From Heliocybe sulcata (taxonomy: Eukaryota > Basidiomycota > Agaricomycetes > Gloeophyllales > Gloeophyllaceae): 64,000 bases of DNA. Positions within the stretch are counted from its first letter, which is position 1. Every line of letters begins with the position of its first letter. The notes below the pieces were generated by a model, which saw only the letters and a list, made by a program, of their open reading frames with translations, was not told where the DNA came from and did not search any database. The translations under genes were made by a program, and so were the position numbers. Shown here piece by piece: positions 1 to 11,661 of this stretch. The stretch covers positions 666,596 to 730,595 of the forward strand of contig ML213514.1 of assembly GCA_004369045.1 (NCBI GenBank), read 5' to 3'.

Positions 1-1372
1 AACGACGCACTCGAACGCAGAGTTTAACGCGTCTACTATGAGTAGGAACCACACCTGCGTCGGCCACTAACATCAGTACAACTCGTTAACGTTAAATTCC
101 TGAGTAGAACTTACCAGACAACGGATCCTGACTGAGTCGCTGCCAAGGTCACATTAGTCTCTAGATATTTGCTTATGATGGGTTCAACGCGAAAACTTAC
201 GTTTTGAAGGTGACGAGATACATGTAGCATTGGGTGCAGACGCATCCGAATAGGAAGACATTGAACATGACCCCTACGATACGATTTAATTCGGTGACCG
301 ACTCTGAGTCTGCGAATATGCATTACAAACCTATGAGGGTCGGCCCCAACCTAGCGCGAAAGTATTGAGCGAGGGCATAGATGACATACTCAGTCAACGA
401 CTTACACTAAGTCCATGACCGCCATCTTGGAGTAGTTCGGAGGGAAAGGCTAGGGTCAGAGGTCGTCCGTAAACAAGAGTCTAGTACAAGCGCGTAAGCA
501 ATATATAGATCCATGACATTTGACCTAAACCAGCGGCAGCCGTGGAGACGACCACCGGGCCCGGAGCTCGGGCGGCAATGTTGATCGAAAGAGCGGAAGA
601 GCCCAATACGGGTCAGTGGGCGCCACCTCGGACGGAATATATTTCAGTTGACTGCTGGACGCACAGCCACACGCACGATTTGATTGGATGTGCCTGGGCG
701 ATGCGGAGTTTGCATTCTAAGCTTCACCGAGGCCGCCGCATCTCGCGGACTGCAGCGTCATCGGGAAGTACCAGTTTGAGCGAAAAGCGTCGGCCAAGTC
801 AGAGGGTATACCTCCTTTCTTCCGGGTTCTTGTCCTACAAACTCCCCGGCGTCGCAGCCCCTTCTGAGGATAGATCAGAAAAGTGTCAGTCCGACCGCAC
901 GACGGAGGTAAGCCCAATGTGGAAATGAGCCGCACACAAATATATACTTGTGAATCCAGGCAGGCTCAGGGCATGTAGACCTGATCCACGCAATATTGGG
1001 CACACAAATCGGGCGCGGCAAAGCATCCCCTAACCTGAGCCTGTAGACCGTATCTCGGAGCCGACAAACATTTGTATATCGTGAGTGTTGTTACAGCGAC
1101 CTTGGAAGGACGTGCCTCATTGAGAAAAGTTCAATCAAGAACCGAGATAGCCGGTCGTATGGGCATTTATAATAGAGGCGAAGGCCAGGAGACTCACGGA
1201 CGGTACGACTTCATCGCAGCTGCCCTAGGTTGCGATAGGCGCACGTACCATCGCCCTTGACAAGGACACCAATGCGTTCCTCCTTGGTGGTATGCAACGA
1301 AGCGCCACCATACTGGACATTAGCAACGGCTTTTGCGTACATTGCTCGAGGGTGTCTCTACGGCAACGATGT
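1..1372. other. Left edge, no recognisable gene
   Basis: No open frame here resembles a protein family I know. The longest is a 128-codon frame on the + strand at 542-928, and its translation has no domain-like pattern. There are no tRNA-like arms or long repeats. The right end is the downstream flank of ATP20. The stretch may hold untranslated sequence or lineage-specific genes, but nothing in it supports a call. Confidence 0.5.
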
Positions 1373-1997
1373 CTAATGCAGGTTGTAGCCAACGAGACTA
1401 CGACGTCCGACGATCTCGCCCATCTGAATGAAGTCAGTCAGATCCCACCGCTTCACTAGTGGATAAACTTACCTTGAAGACGAAATACGCCTCAAGCCCG
1501 TATACACCGATTCTCGCCCAGTCCCCGTTCCTGAAGATCTCCCTCCAGTATGCTGGATTACTCGCACGAGCGTAGATTGTAGAGTACGCGTTGGTGATGG
1601 TGGACCATGAATTGGGTGGTTGTAATCGTTCCGCAACGTAGACCTGCTTCAGGATCTCTCGGGCGACGGAAAGGTTGTACAATAAAGGCTCCTTGTAAGC
1701 TATACAGACAGATTAGAAACAAGGATTGGCGGAGGGCAAGCTCGTAGTAGATGATGCAGTCGCCTACGCGAACACGCAGTTGGGGAAATACTCACAGCCA
1801 AGCATATTTCCAGCCCTGTCTCCAACAGGTCCGAGCGCCTGTTTCGCAGTCTCTAAACCTTGGGTGCCGTACTTCTGCGCGGTGGCCAGATATTCCTGCG
1901 CCTTCTTTTGGGCATTTTCCGTCGACGTTGAGGCCATCCGCCGCGACTGCTGTGACACACGGCGCGCGGCTACGCGCAGAGCCGGCGGGTGCATCAT
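1373..1997 (-). CDS. ATP20: Mitochondrial F1Fo ATP synthase subunit g
   Basis: Subunit g is a small membrane protein of the Fo sector that helps ATP synthase dimerise in the inner mitochondrial membrane. Three exons were read: 1796-1997, 1473-1699 and 1373-1423. They join in frame to 159 residues. The second exon carries the family core SYKEPLLYNLSVAREILKQV and a PAYWREI stretch. A C-terminal membrane segment follows, with GVYGLEAYFVFK and then MGEIVGRRSLVGYNLH at the end. The glycine-rich helix is typical of subunit g. The first 20 residues are rich in Arg, with no acidic residues, and suit a mitochondrial presequence; a second start at MASTST (1937) is also possible. Splice sites are GTGAGT, GTAAGT and matching AG acceptors. 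The family call is firm, the exact start less so. Confidence 0.93.
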
Positions 1998-2150
1998 GTT
2001 TACGACGCAAGGATTGTTGAAGGGAATGCGAATGCGAGAGGAGACGTCGAGCCTGTGAATGTAATAGAATGTAATGCGAGTTGTTCTGCGGAGTGAATTG
2101 ACGAAGCGTTACGGGTAAACCCGGCGCTGCCTAACAAGCCGGCCGGGTCG

Positions 2151-2173
2151 TTGACTTGTCGTTGACAAGTCAA
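2151..2173. repeat. Perfect 10-bp hairpin upstream of ATP20
   Basis: TTGACTTGTC and its exact reverse complement are separated by three bases. A further GACTTGTCAA-like copy lies about 15 bases downstream. The site is between the 5' end of ATP20 and the 3' end of the NRPS-like gene, so it could be an ATP20 upstream element or part of the other gene's 3' end. The function is unknown. Confidence 0.5.
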
Positions 2174-2298
2174 GTACATATTCAGGAGACTTGTCAAAGT
2201 AAATCCACAACGATCCCTGACCCATTACACGTATCCGAGATGTATTGATCTATGCAGGTAAATCGTATCTGGCTATGATACATTGACACCCTCTTCCA

Positions 2299-5200
2299 TC
2301 AGTGTTGTGTGAACAGTCCTTTCTTGTTCCAGTACTTGATCCATCTCTCAACATCCTCAGCCCGGAGCGGCGCGGCTTCCCTCAGCGTTCTGCTGACAAA
2401 CTGCGCCTTCTCTGTAACCATAGAGGGACCGACGCCTCCGAACTCTGCATCTTTGATCCCAGCGGCGGCAATCTGCTCGTCGTTTGAGGCTAATACCTGG
2501 AAGAATTCAAGCAGTTTTATCGCAGGCTAAAGAAAGATAGTGTCAATCCCCAGCGGTTCAAGAATCAATGGGACCCACAATGGCAGCAATGTCACTCTCG
2601 CTCGCATTCCTCGCCTGCTTCTCGAGGAGGGCAACCCAGTCCTTCAACGGGAGAAGTGGGAGAGGCTTGCTTTCCGGCCCGTCAATAATCTTGGCAACAC
2701 TGTCCCCTAGCTGCTTGACGATATTCGTCCAAGGCAGAGCCTTCGGGTGCACAATATTTAACGACAGCGGGGGCCGCTCTGCTGCGAAAGCCGTATCCAG
2801 AACAGCACCGGCAACGACTTCAGTAGGCATCCACGTAGCAACCTAGAAATCACCTCATTAGTCAACAAGCAAGTAACTCTTCAGGCGCTCATACTTACGC
2901 CCTGTGCATCCGGCAGGCAACCTAATACTCTGCTAGATTTTACGAAGATCGGGACCCAATCCGTAGTAGCCCATGCTCCGTCGGGCTTTCCGCCAGCAAT
3001 TTGCCCTATCCTAAGGGACGACGTCTCGATGCCCAGCTCATTAGCTTTGACAAGTAGCTGCAGCCGTCGATGTCAGCTATGGACTGGCGTGTTCAAGAGA
3101 TCGAAGACATACCTTCTCGCAGATATACTTTGCCTCTCCATACCCGCCGCCTACTGCAACTTCGACAGGTAAGTCGACAGCCTCTGGGAATGGTCCCGCA
3201 TCGCGGCCCCAAGATTGAGTGACACTGATGGAGGAGGTGAAGATAAAGCGCATATTAGTTCCAAGAGGCGAAGCTAGGGCTAGCTGTATGAGATTTCGGG
3301 TGCCTCGGATATTCGGCTCGAAGGACGATACAGATAAGTTGAAGTCGAGCCTCCAGGAGTTGTGGATGATTCGAGTGCAGGTGGACATAATCTGGGGGAG
3401 CAGTCAGGTCTAGGCTAATATCTAGACACAGAACTAAGCAAACCTCCTCATACAGCGCCTCCGCCAGTCCGAGTTTATCGCCAGCCTCATCGCCCTCTAC
3501 AAGCACCAGCTTCTCGGAAGAAAGAACGTCAAATGGAAGACCTCTGTCGGCGAACGCATCCCTTTGACGGTGCGCTAGCGTGCTCCTGTCGGATTTCCGG
3601 TTGAGTGCGTAAACACGTTCGACCTTCGTGTCCACAAGTAGCATCCAGAGCAGATACGATCCAAGACCGCCAGTGGTCCCCGTAACTAAAACGACTGCTT
3701 TGGGCGGCAGCGGAAGCTGACCAGCATTGCCCACCTTCGCCATACCCTCGGAATATTTGGCGATCAAGCGCTTCATTGCAGCAGCGTGGCTCTCCCTTTC
3801 GCCTCCCGCACCTGGCCCGAAAATAATGACCCGCACCGCATTGGCAAGTGACTTGATCGTGTTATTGGAGAAAATGAAGTTCTGAGGGATGGACGACGCA
3901 GCGGCTCGGGTAGCATGGTCATCAGAGGAACGCAGGACGCTGATGATGTGGTTCCGAAGGAAGGTAGCGCTCAAACTATCCGAGGGTGAGAATACAAGCC
4001 AGATGGCATTGCAGCGTGCCATACCTGTCAAATCCTTGTGCAAATAGATCCACATCCGGATCGAGTTTCGCGTCTTCTGCTCTATGTACGCTGACAGCTT
4101 GTTCTAAGAGCCAAGGTCCCAGGTCATGGAGTTCGAAACTCTTCGGGCCCTCGACATCCGCCTCGTTGCTGCTCTTGACAGCATCATAACTGCGCAGGAT
4201 GAGGTGTTGGAAGCTAAGGAGTGAAGTGCAGTACTTACAGTTCATCAATCTCCTTTGCATAGTCAGCAAGCGTCGGCTTCCTCTGAACTGTACCTTTGGG
4301 AGTACGACGAAGTGGCTTCTCGGGAGAACAGACCAGGATCATCTCCTTGAAGATCCTACTGAAGGCCGGAGCGTCTTTATTTGCTTCCTCAATCACTGGC
4401 CTACGGAGAGTCAAAGGTCAGAATACCGTGTGCTGGAAAGGACTGAACGCACCATATCATATTCTTGAATTCCGCCACAGCTTGGCCATCTTCCGGGTTC
4501 ACAGAGTGGTCTGTGCTAGGTTGAACCAGCAACCCCGGCTGGCTGCGTCCTCGCCCGAGCATCATAGCACCAGCGACTAGAGGAGATGATACAATCTTCC
4601 CCTCCATCGGAATTGGTACCGTTTTCTCCCCTAATTTGGAAACGCAGACGGTGAGCGTAGGCATACTGATGGATTTCACTGCCTGTAGTTACCTGATGCC
4701 AGAGTTATGACGTCGTCGACCCGTCCGACTCTATATTGGTAGTGCTGGCGTGAGCTAAACTTTCGCGGATGCCTCACGAGAACATACATTTTCCATAAAC
4801 CTTCCTTCGTCGGATGCTTCTCGAACAAGTCAAGCGTCGCATACCCGGGTACATCTGGAATATTATGAATATTCAGGGGATAGCGATCTGTGTGCTACAT
4901 GCATATTGATTAATTGCTCTATGAATTGAATGTGGGTACGGAGCTCACCAACACCTGAAGTTCGTATGTGGTATTATCATCCTGCGGTACCAGCCTGTAA
5001 GAGATGACAGGGTGGAAACGGAGGTAGTTCCAGTCCTTCGGGTCGACGAGGCCTTCGGGTGGGATGGCATAGGTGGGCCCTCCAAATTCCGTGCCGCCGT
5101 ATATAGTCCTGAGTTTGACTCCTGCAGCGACAAGTTGATCTCCGATTTCGACAGACATCGGGCCTCCACCCGTGAGCTGCAACAGGCCCTTTGAGATCTA

Positions 5201-6344
5201 AGTGATCACTGAAGTGATGCTCCTGGGACCTACCACCACCTCCATGGTCGACAAGAACCTGACGGCATCTTCAGATTCAGCAAGAGCCTGGGATGAGATG
5301 TCACAGATGCCACGATGTCGTTCTTTATCGCAGGACTCACCTCTAAGAAGGCAGGGACGACCATGACGGCGTTGACCCCTGTACGTTTCATGGCTTCAAT
5401 TGAATTCTCCGGAGTAGGTATCACGGGGAAGGCGGGCTCCTTAGGTGGGAACATGGTAGCCGTCGATCCAACTATTAGAGGGGCCCACACTTGGAAACCC
5501 AGGCCCAGCCCGTGAAAGGTCGGAAGTGCCATTGACCCAAACGTGAGATGCTTAGGATACTGTGCGATATCCGCACCCCAAGCTGGATACGGATATGCCG
5601 TCAACATACTGCAGTCATGGCACTGGGTATCACTTACGTCCAGCATACCATCCCATTATAGAACGATTAGTATGAGGGATTGATTTCGGAAAGCCGGTAG
5701 AGCCAGAGGAATGGATGAATGTTATAACATCGTCGGGGCCACAGTTCTCCAGGGTAGGGTATGGAACGAATTTATCCTGCAGAGTCTCCTGGCCGAAGTG
5801 AGGAAATGCCGTACGGAGGGAAGGCAGGGCAGACACGTGGATGTCATAGTCGAGAGCAGATGCATGAGCGGAGATCCCAGAGACCAGACCACTGAGCGTG
5901 TCCGAGCTAACAATGATGCGATGGCACCCAGTGGCTTGGAGCATGTGACAAATTGCAGCGGGAGAGTTGCGATTGGACATCGGGTATGCCTAGTAGTCAA
6001 TAAAGTCATGCATGATGAATATGATATGCGCAGACCATACATACGACAAAACCAGCCCTCATTACTGCCATCACGGCGGTGGCGTACATTATAGTATCGC
6101 AGTTAAGAATCAACGCCACTACTTCCCGTGACTGGAAATCTGGCTGAGGTCTCAGAGCATAGGCCAGTCGATGAATGGCGCGGCACCACTCGAGCATAGA
6201 AATTCTGGTCGCATCTCTGCCGGGGTCGTCTGGTGCGACAATGGAATAGACGGATTCCGGGTTCTTCTCGAGACGGATATCCACAAGCTCCGCAAAGGAC
6301 ACAGTGCCGTCAGTGGGCAGAAGAGTCCAGTTATTCTGAGCCAT
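2299..6344 (-). CDS. NRPS-like adenylate-forming reductase (A-T-R)
   Basis: This single-module enzyme should activate a carboxylic acid with ATP, load it on a carrier arm and release it reductively with NADPH as an aldehyde or alcohol. Reading from 6344 down, the adenylation domain holds HSSGSTGFPKS (core A3), YGGTEFGGPTYA (A5) and GRVDDVITLASGEKT (A8). The carrier domain follows with DLFAQGFDSLSATFLRNHI, where the Ser of FDSLS is the expected phosphopantetheine site. The reductase domain has the Rossmann motif VTGTTGGLGSYLL and a YGEAK (YxxxK) catalytic pair. The C-terminus reads WIKYWNKKGLFTQH before TGA at 2299-2301. There is no condensation or thioesterase domain. Many short introns split it. 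The layout matches basidiomycete adenylate-forming reductases, used on aryl acids, amino acids or unknown substrates. The substrate cannot be told by eye. Neighbours are respiratory genes, so no cluster is evident. Confidence 0.9.
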
Positions 6345-7417
6345 GGCAGCTGAATTCAGTGATCAGCGTAGCGAGGAGCTTGCTTCCTTATATACGGAGA
6401 TTGCAGGAAGACATGACATACAGCTGCTCTTCGGAACATCCATCTTTGTCGCGTGAGTGCACAGGATTGCAGAGCTGACTTGAGCTTCTATCCGAAGTAC
6501 GAGGTCACAAGGTTGCAAGTTGGCCTAGCGCAGTCCCCAAACGAAGTCCGAACCTCGGCTATTAGGCGGTGATACGGGCCCGAAGCGTCTCACGGGCAAT
6601 TGCCATCAGGTCCTTGTCCGACGCGCACGATATCAAAGTCGTTACCTGGGTGGAGGCGCCGTGCGACGGGGTCGGGTTCACGTCTCCTGGACATGCCAAT
6701 ATCTGGATACATCACCTTACCTTCGTTCCTGCGCTGACCTTCATTCCACGACATGCGGATGAACTCGTCGAATGGGGATCTGTGGAAATGGCCAAGGCGT
6801 GACGGTTCGATAAGCGGAATATCATCGCAACAATCCAGCTGGTAATCAACAAGTGGTCATCGGTGATGAAGAGGACTGCTCGGCGGATCCATATCTTACT
6901 CCTCTGAGCGTAGACGCGGTCACGTGAGAGACGGCTAGACGTGTACTGGTTACACTATAAGTAAGCCGACCACGACATGATGCCAGTGGTCTCCATGGAG
7001 GAAGGTAAAGCCTTTCAGGCTAGTTACGAGTGTTGATTTCTCCGTTGGTGGGTGAAACGTTCGTCCTAGTAACCTAGTTGTATGTTTGCTAGTGTACCAT
7101 TCGCTAATAGCCTCGTAAGTGTAGTGCAGAAGGAGTCGCAGATGTCACTCACAACTCCCTTTATTTCCTGAGACAAGAATGCGATACATATTCTCGTCAC
7201 CAGTCCAGTTTACGCAGACATTCTCATTATTAAAAGATTACTTCACCGAACCTCGGGCCATTACATCTGAATTAATCCCTGCTAGTAGTAGGCTGTGGAC
7301 ATTCAAGCCGTGCTGATCACAGATTCTATAAGCCCAGCTTATCGGTGTGCGTTGTGTTCAGCGAACAGCGTGCAACTCGAAAGTTGCGATTTGGAGGCAA
7401 GCTGCGGGGGATCCGGT
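6345..7417. other. Intergenic, promoter side of the A-T-R gene
   Basis: About 1.1 kb between the start of the A-T-R gene and the left end of the inverted-repeat element. Frames are short and resemble nothing known (the longest is 77 codons, + strand at 6569-6802). The first few hundred bases should hold the A-T-R promoter. No clear TATA box or repeat was picked out. Confidence 0.4.
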
Positions 7418-7421
7418 TAAC

Positions 7422-8083
7422 ACAGGACCCTGGATAATACTAATGGAGGTCTGATCCGGAAGTTGGCCATCCGGGACATTTTTGACCGGGACTCGGAGTC
7501 TCCTTTTGGGGTCATTTTGACCGGGATCGCACACAGACCCTCGGCCACAGGGCCAATTTGACCGGGATATCCTGATCAGACCTCCAAATTTGCAGAAATT
7601 ATAGAACAATTTCAGAAGAATCAAAGGCGCAACTGTATGGCTAAGCATGTAATTCTGACCTTTGTCAACCAGAGGAATTGTGACATCTGCTATAATATCC
7701 ATCAAAAATTGCGGAAAAGTCCACAGCTAGTGGTGTACATCGTAGTCATAGCCTTTTCCCCGATCAAAAACCCACAATGTAACTTTCCTCAATGTCAGCT
7801 GCTGGAGCAAATGAGAATGCCATCTGCATTGATATTGCTCATGGGAGAAATGCGCTCTGGAGTATATGCTTGTGTGGCTTGAAGAGGCGGGCGGACTTCT
7901 AATTTTTGACCGGGATCGGATCCAACCTCGCGGGGGACGGCCACTTTGACCGGGACGCGAGGATCCGACCTGCCGTGGCTGTGTCACGTTTTGACCGGGA
8001 CGCGACCCCGACATGGACGCTGGCGAGGTCCACTTTGACCGGGACTCGGATTAGACCTCTATTGGTATTATCCAGGGTCCTGT
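7422..8083. mobile_element. Non-autonomous DNA element with TIRs and internal repeats
   Basis: The ends form an inverted repeat of about 37 bases. Left starts ACAGGACCCTGGATAATAC at 7422; right is its reverse complement ending at 8083. The arms differ at only three positions, all transitions. TTAAC flanks both ends (7417-7421 and 8083-8087), so the duplication is TTAA, TAAC or TTAAC depending on where the cut is placed. TTAA would suit a piggyBac-like enzyme, but the family is not proven. No transposase frame is present, so this is MITE-like. Seven direct copies of TTTGACCGGGA lie inside. The right end is about 90 bases upstream of the SDH3 start codon. Confidence 0.75.
7479..8046 (+). repeat. 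Seven direct copies of TTTGACCGGGA
   Basis: Copies begin near 7481, 7516, 7557, 7904, 7945, 7990 and 8034, all in the same orientation. Three are in the left arm and four in the right arm, with about 330 bases of unrelated sequence between the groups. Most are followed by C/T and then CG-rich bases. Spacing is 30-45 bases. The layout resembles subterminal transposase-binding repeats, but the copies do not invert between arms as such sites often do. Confidence 0.7.
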
Positions 8084-8174
8084 TAACACGTGCCGGCGTC
8101 CGGGGCACACGGAGGCGCCGGGACTCCCGGGAGTGCATTCATTCACATAGTGCTCATCGTCCCTCTCGCCAACC

Positions 8175-8951
8175 ATGATGTCCACTCGCGCACTCGGCCT
8201 TGGGCCTGCCCTCAGGAAGGCGGCTTTCACGCCCAGAATTGGTATGTTTGAGGAGGGAATCTGGCTATTGAAGAGGAGACGTGTTTTTGACCTGAAATCC
8301 GAGCAGTTAGGAACCAAGTCGCCTTCCGGAATGTCGTCACGAAGCGGTGAGTAGGACTACTGGTTATCATGTCGAAATTATATTGGATTAATGGAATTTA
8401 GGACTGTTCAAACGCAATCTTTGCCGCCCTCTGCTTCCATGGAAATCTTGAACAAGCAGCGTCTGAAACGCCCTTCAAGTCCTCATTTCACCATCTACCA
8501 GCCTCAGCTTACCTGGCTGGGTTCTATCGCCAACCGTATGACCGGTGCTGCTCTTAGCGTCTGTGCGTAAACCTCTACCTTCTAATGTCAGTTCCTTGGG
8601 TGGATTCAAACGGACTCTATCCTAACCTCAGTGCTGTACGGCTTCTCCCTCGCCTACTTGATTTCTCCCGCGAACTTCAGCAGCGAGAAGATGGTCAGCT
8701 ACGTCAAGCAGGTTCCCGACTACGTCAAGACGGCTGGCAAGGTTATCCTAGCCGCGCCCTTCGCGTTCCACTCTTTCAACGGTCTGAGACACTTGGGCTG
8801 GGATATGGGATACTGTGCGTCGTATTATTAGTGCTGCATGCCCCCACTTATCTGATTTTGTGTAGTCCTTTCGCTCAAGGGTGCTTACCGTTCAGGCTAC
8901 GCTGTTCTCGGTGCTACTGCCGTGGGCACTGTCGCTTTGGTCCTCATGTAA
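8175..8951 (+). CDS. SDH3: Succinate dehydrogenase cytochrome b560 subunit
   Basis: This is the large membrane anchor of respiratory complex II, which helps bind haem b and ubiquinone in the inner mitochondrial membrane. Five exons (8175-8241, 8307-8346, 8402-8562, 8632-8814, 8866-8951) join in frame to 178 residues. The family signature [20 protein letters not shown] is followed by [11 protein letters not shown], which holds the Ser and Arg of the quinone site. [14 protein letters not shown] carries the haem-ligand His. Three hydrophobic helices are visible. The N-terminus [18 protein letters not shown] looks like a presequence. An inverted-repeat element sits just upstream and may overlap the promoter. 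Confidence 0.95.
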
Positions 8952-11661
8952 AGCGACTCTAGTGCAATGTACTTTCTCTATGACGAGAACAGATGCGCCG
9001 TAACATCGTCCCAATCAGAACACTGATTCGCAGATCCTTTAGCCTCATTTCCACTGGAATCCGGCACTGTATAGGATCAGCAACTGGAGCGAGGTACTCA
9101 AGAGAAGACGATATTCCGGACGTGTATTCTCAATGTAACAATATGAAGTCCCTATAAATGCACGAAGAAACTCATCCAAACTTGTGCAAGCAAGATTTCA
9201 TTTAGTCGGTGTTTCGCGGGTAGGTCAGGACGGTTGCTGAACCCCGGCGTCGCGGGACAGTAGAGTCTGGGCACATCAAGCATTGCATATGGTCATCTCA
9301 AAATCAACAGAATGTCTCGCTGTCGTCGTGGTGCCTGCGCAAAGTCATCCAGGCATGACAATCTGGAGAACCACCTTCAGAGGTGACACCAGGTTCAAGA
9401 TCTACTATTTCAGCCGTGTCCTTGCCGCTGACGATGTCCGGCATCGACGGCTAACATTGCTCAGCAATCCAATGCGCTGTGTTTCCGCGCCAACTCCATG
9501 TGTTGGACCCCTTCCGCGACAGCAATTCTAGGGCGACGTTACTGGCGCCGGCCGAGCAGCAGAATAGGGTGGTGTTTGGGTTTCGATCCGGTTAACCCTG
9601 TCTGACCACCGGGGAGCCACTGGATAACAGACTATACTCAGTATGCACTAATGCACTCTATGAGTATATCAATGTCCTATCCATTCTAATATGACAGATT
9701 GCTTACAGCGGCGACCTGTTTGTTCGCGGCTATGTATCATATGTATTCGGCCGACGTCTTAGCTTCCGCTCCGATTACTTGGAGCTCTCCTCTCGTTGGG
9801 GGCACTATATGGTCGGCCGGGATGGCCACGTTATCAGTGGTTTCTCTCTGCTATGCAAGGCACGGTAGAGGATGATAGGTGATTTTACTGTCATAGACTT
9901 CGCTCTTCCGAATACCAGATCCATTTCAACTAGTGCGTGTGGGTCGCGCCTTGGACGTCTTCTCGCTAGAGCTCATCCTCTTCCCCTTAGCGGTACTGTT
10001 CCATTTCACTGGCAGGCGGCCGTCTCCGTCGGCAAGCTCGCCACGTCCGGCCGGGAGGAGTTTGTTAGTAGCGGTTGGCTGATGTAGGGCTTGCCTCAAA
10101 GGTTAGCTCTCTTTTACGGAAGCCAGCCTAGTCCGCAGAAAGGTACAAGTATAGCTATCACTGCAGGGCGACATTCCAATGCCTGATAGCAGATTTGACT
10201 GCAGCGCTCGTGAGTTCACCCTAGCCTCCCTCACTACTTTCGCGCACCGCATGGTGCTGTCAAGGTTGCAGCCACGATGCGATCCCACCGCCACTTCCTC
10301 CGGACCTTAGGAATCATGTCCCTTAGTATGGAATCCATCTGCAATCTCTGGCATCCGCAAGCTCAACCCTCTACGCAGGGCAGGACCACATCATGCATGG
10401 CTATATGATATATGATTGGGCTGGTCAAATTGATACGACGGGAGGCTGACACTATCTCTGCTCAGTTGCGCTCGCCGACAGGAGCTGAGGTCCTAGAAAA
10501 TTTGCTTATATCCTCCGACTGCATATTGATCCTCGCCGCTGTGAGGGAGAGACACGTTTGTAACGTTGGCTGTCCGCTCGTCTTCGGCATCAAGCACGCG
10601 TAAGGCGCCAAGCCTACATGAAGGAGGCACCCTGCACGAAGAGCTCCACAACCGCTCGAACCCCGTCATCTCTGCTGTCTGCATGTGCTATCTAGTGCTG
10701 ACTGAAATTTCCTAGGCTTGGTAGCAGTGAACTGGATGCCGTTCGTCTCATATCGCTACAGAAGCCTTCTGCTCCGGCAAATAAAGCGGACTGCCGGAGG
10801 GTATACACGCGCTCTGAAGGACGCGGGGGCCATTCATGAATCGGTCGCCAAGCTGACCTTGAGCTCACCGAACCGAGCTATAACTCTGCCTTGCGTTTCT
10901 TGGTCACGCGAGCCATACTGCTGGAGCTAGCACTCACTGTATCCCTCAGCCTACTCCTGACAAGTCGCGATTCAATTGCTTCATAACTACTAGGCCCCAT
11001 CAGCTCGCGGGACAACGTTAACGGAACGCTTAATGCCACTCGCTGCCACTCTGACACCGATGCTTCCCACCGGTCTTCAAGAATTTTGGCGGATTCCTGA
11101 GAAGTGTTGGTCATCCAGCCGGACACAATAGGGGTGTTGAACGGAGCACGAATGTCAAAATCGTATAGTGGGGGCCCCCTAGTCACCCGCACTGTTGCAC
11201 TATGGCAAAATCGGGCTCGAGAGACATTTGTAAGTTATAGTCCCTCGGAAAGAGTCATGTCCATGCTTGCTGAGGGAGCTAATTGGTTTGGAAGGCTCAA
11301 GACGGTCGAAGAGATTGTGAGAAATGGACCGGGAAGTGACCAATATATATGTCAAAACAGTGATTATGAGAGAAAATTGTACTGAGGCGACACGGCGAGA
11401 CCGATTTAGTCAGAAAGAGATGGAACCTGTTCGATATATTCCAACAGTCCCTCTTGTGAACTAGGGCACTTTCAAGAAAGGGATAAAAGATCTGATGGAT
11501 CATGCACCCTCAGCAACCGTTGTACAAAAGTGGCGGTGGCTAGGTCGCCCGCACCATACTTACACGGTGCTATAAGCTCCAGTCCTAGGGGCGACACTAG
11601 AGACATTGGATGCATTGTTCCCCTGTACTCACGTCACACTAAGGCATGCCTCCGGCAGATC
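8952..11661. other. 2.7-kb block without recognisable genes
   Basis: Frames on both strands are short (the longest is about 104 codons) and their translations match no family I recognise. No inverted repeats, tandem arrays or tRNA-like arms were found. The left part is the SDH3 3' flank and the right part the 3' flank of the ECM4-type gene; these two genes converge. It may be decayed mobile DNA or unrecognised lineage-specific genes. Confidence 0.4.

Noticed and set aside
2299-9000. Secondary-metabolite cluster around the A-T-R enzyme
   Set aside because: The adjacent genes are ATP20 and SDH3; the nearest other metabolic enzymes are many kilobases away with housekeeping genes between.
10640-10680. 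CTCGAACCCC-like string that suggests a tRNA T-arm
   Set aside because: No matching acceptor stem, D-arm or anticodon arm at tRNA spacing.
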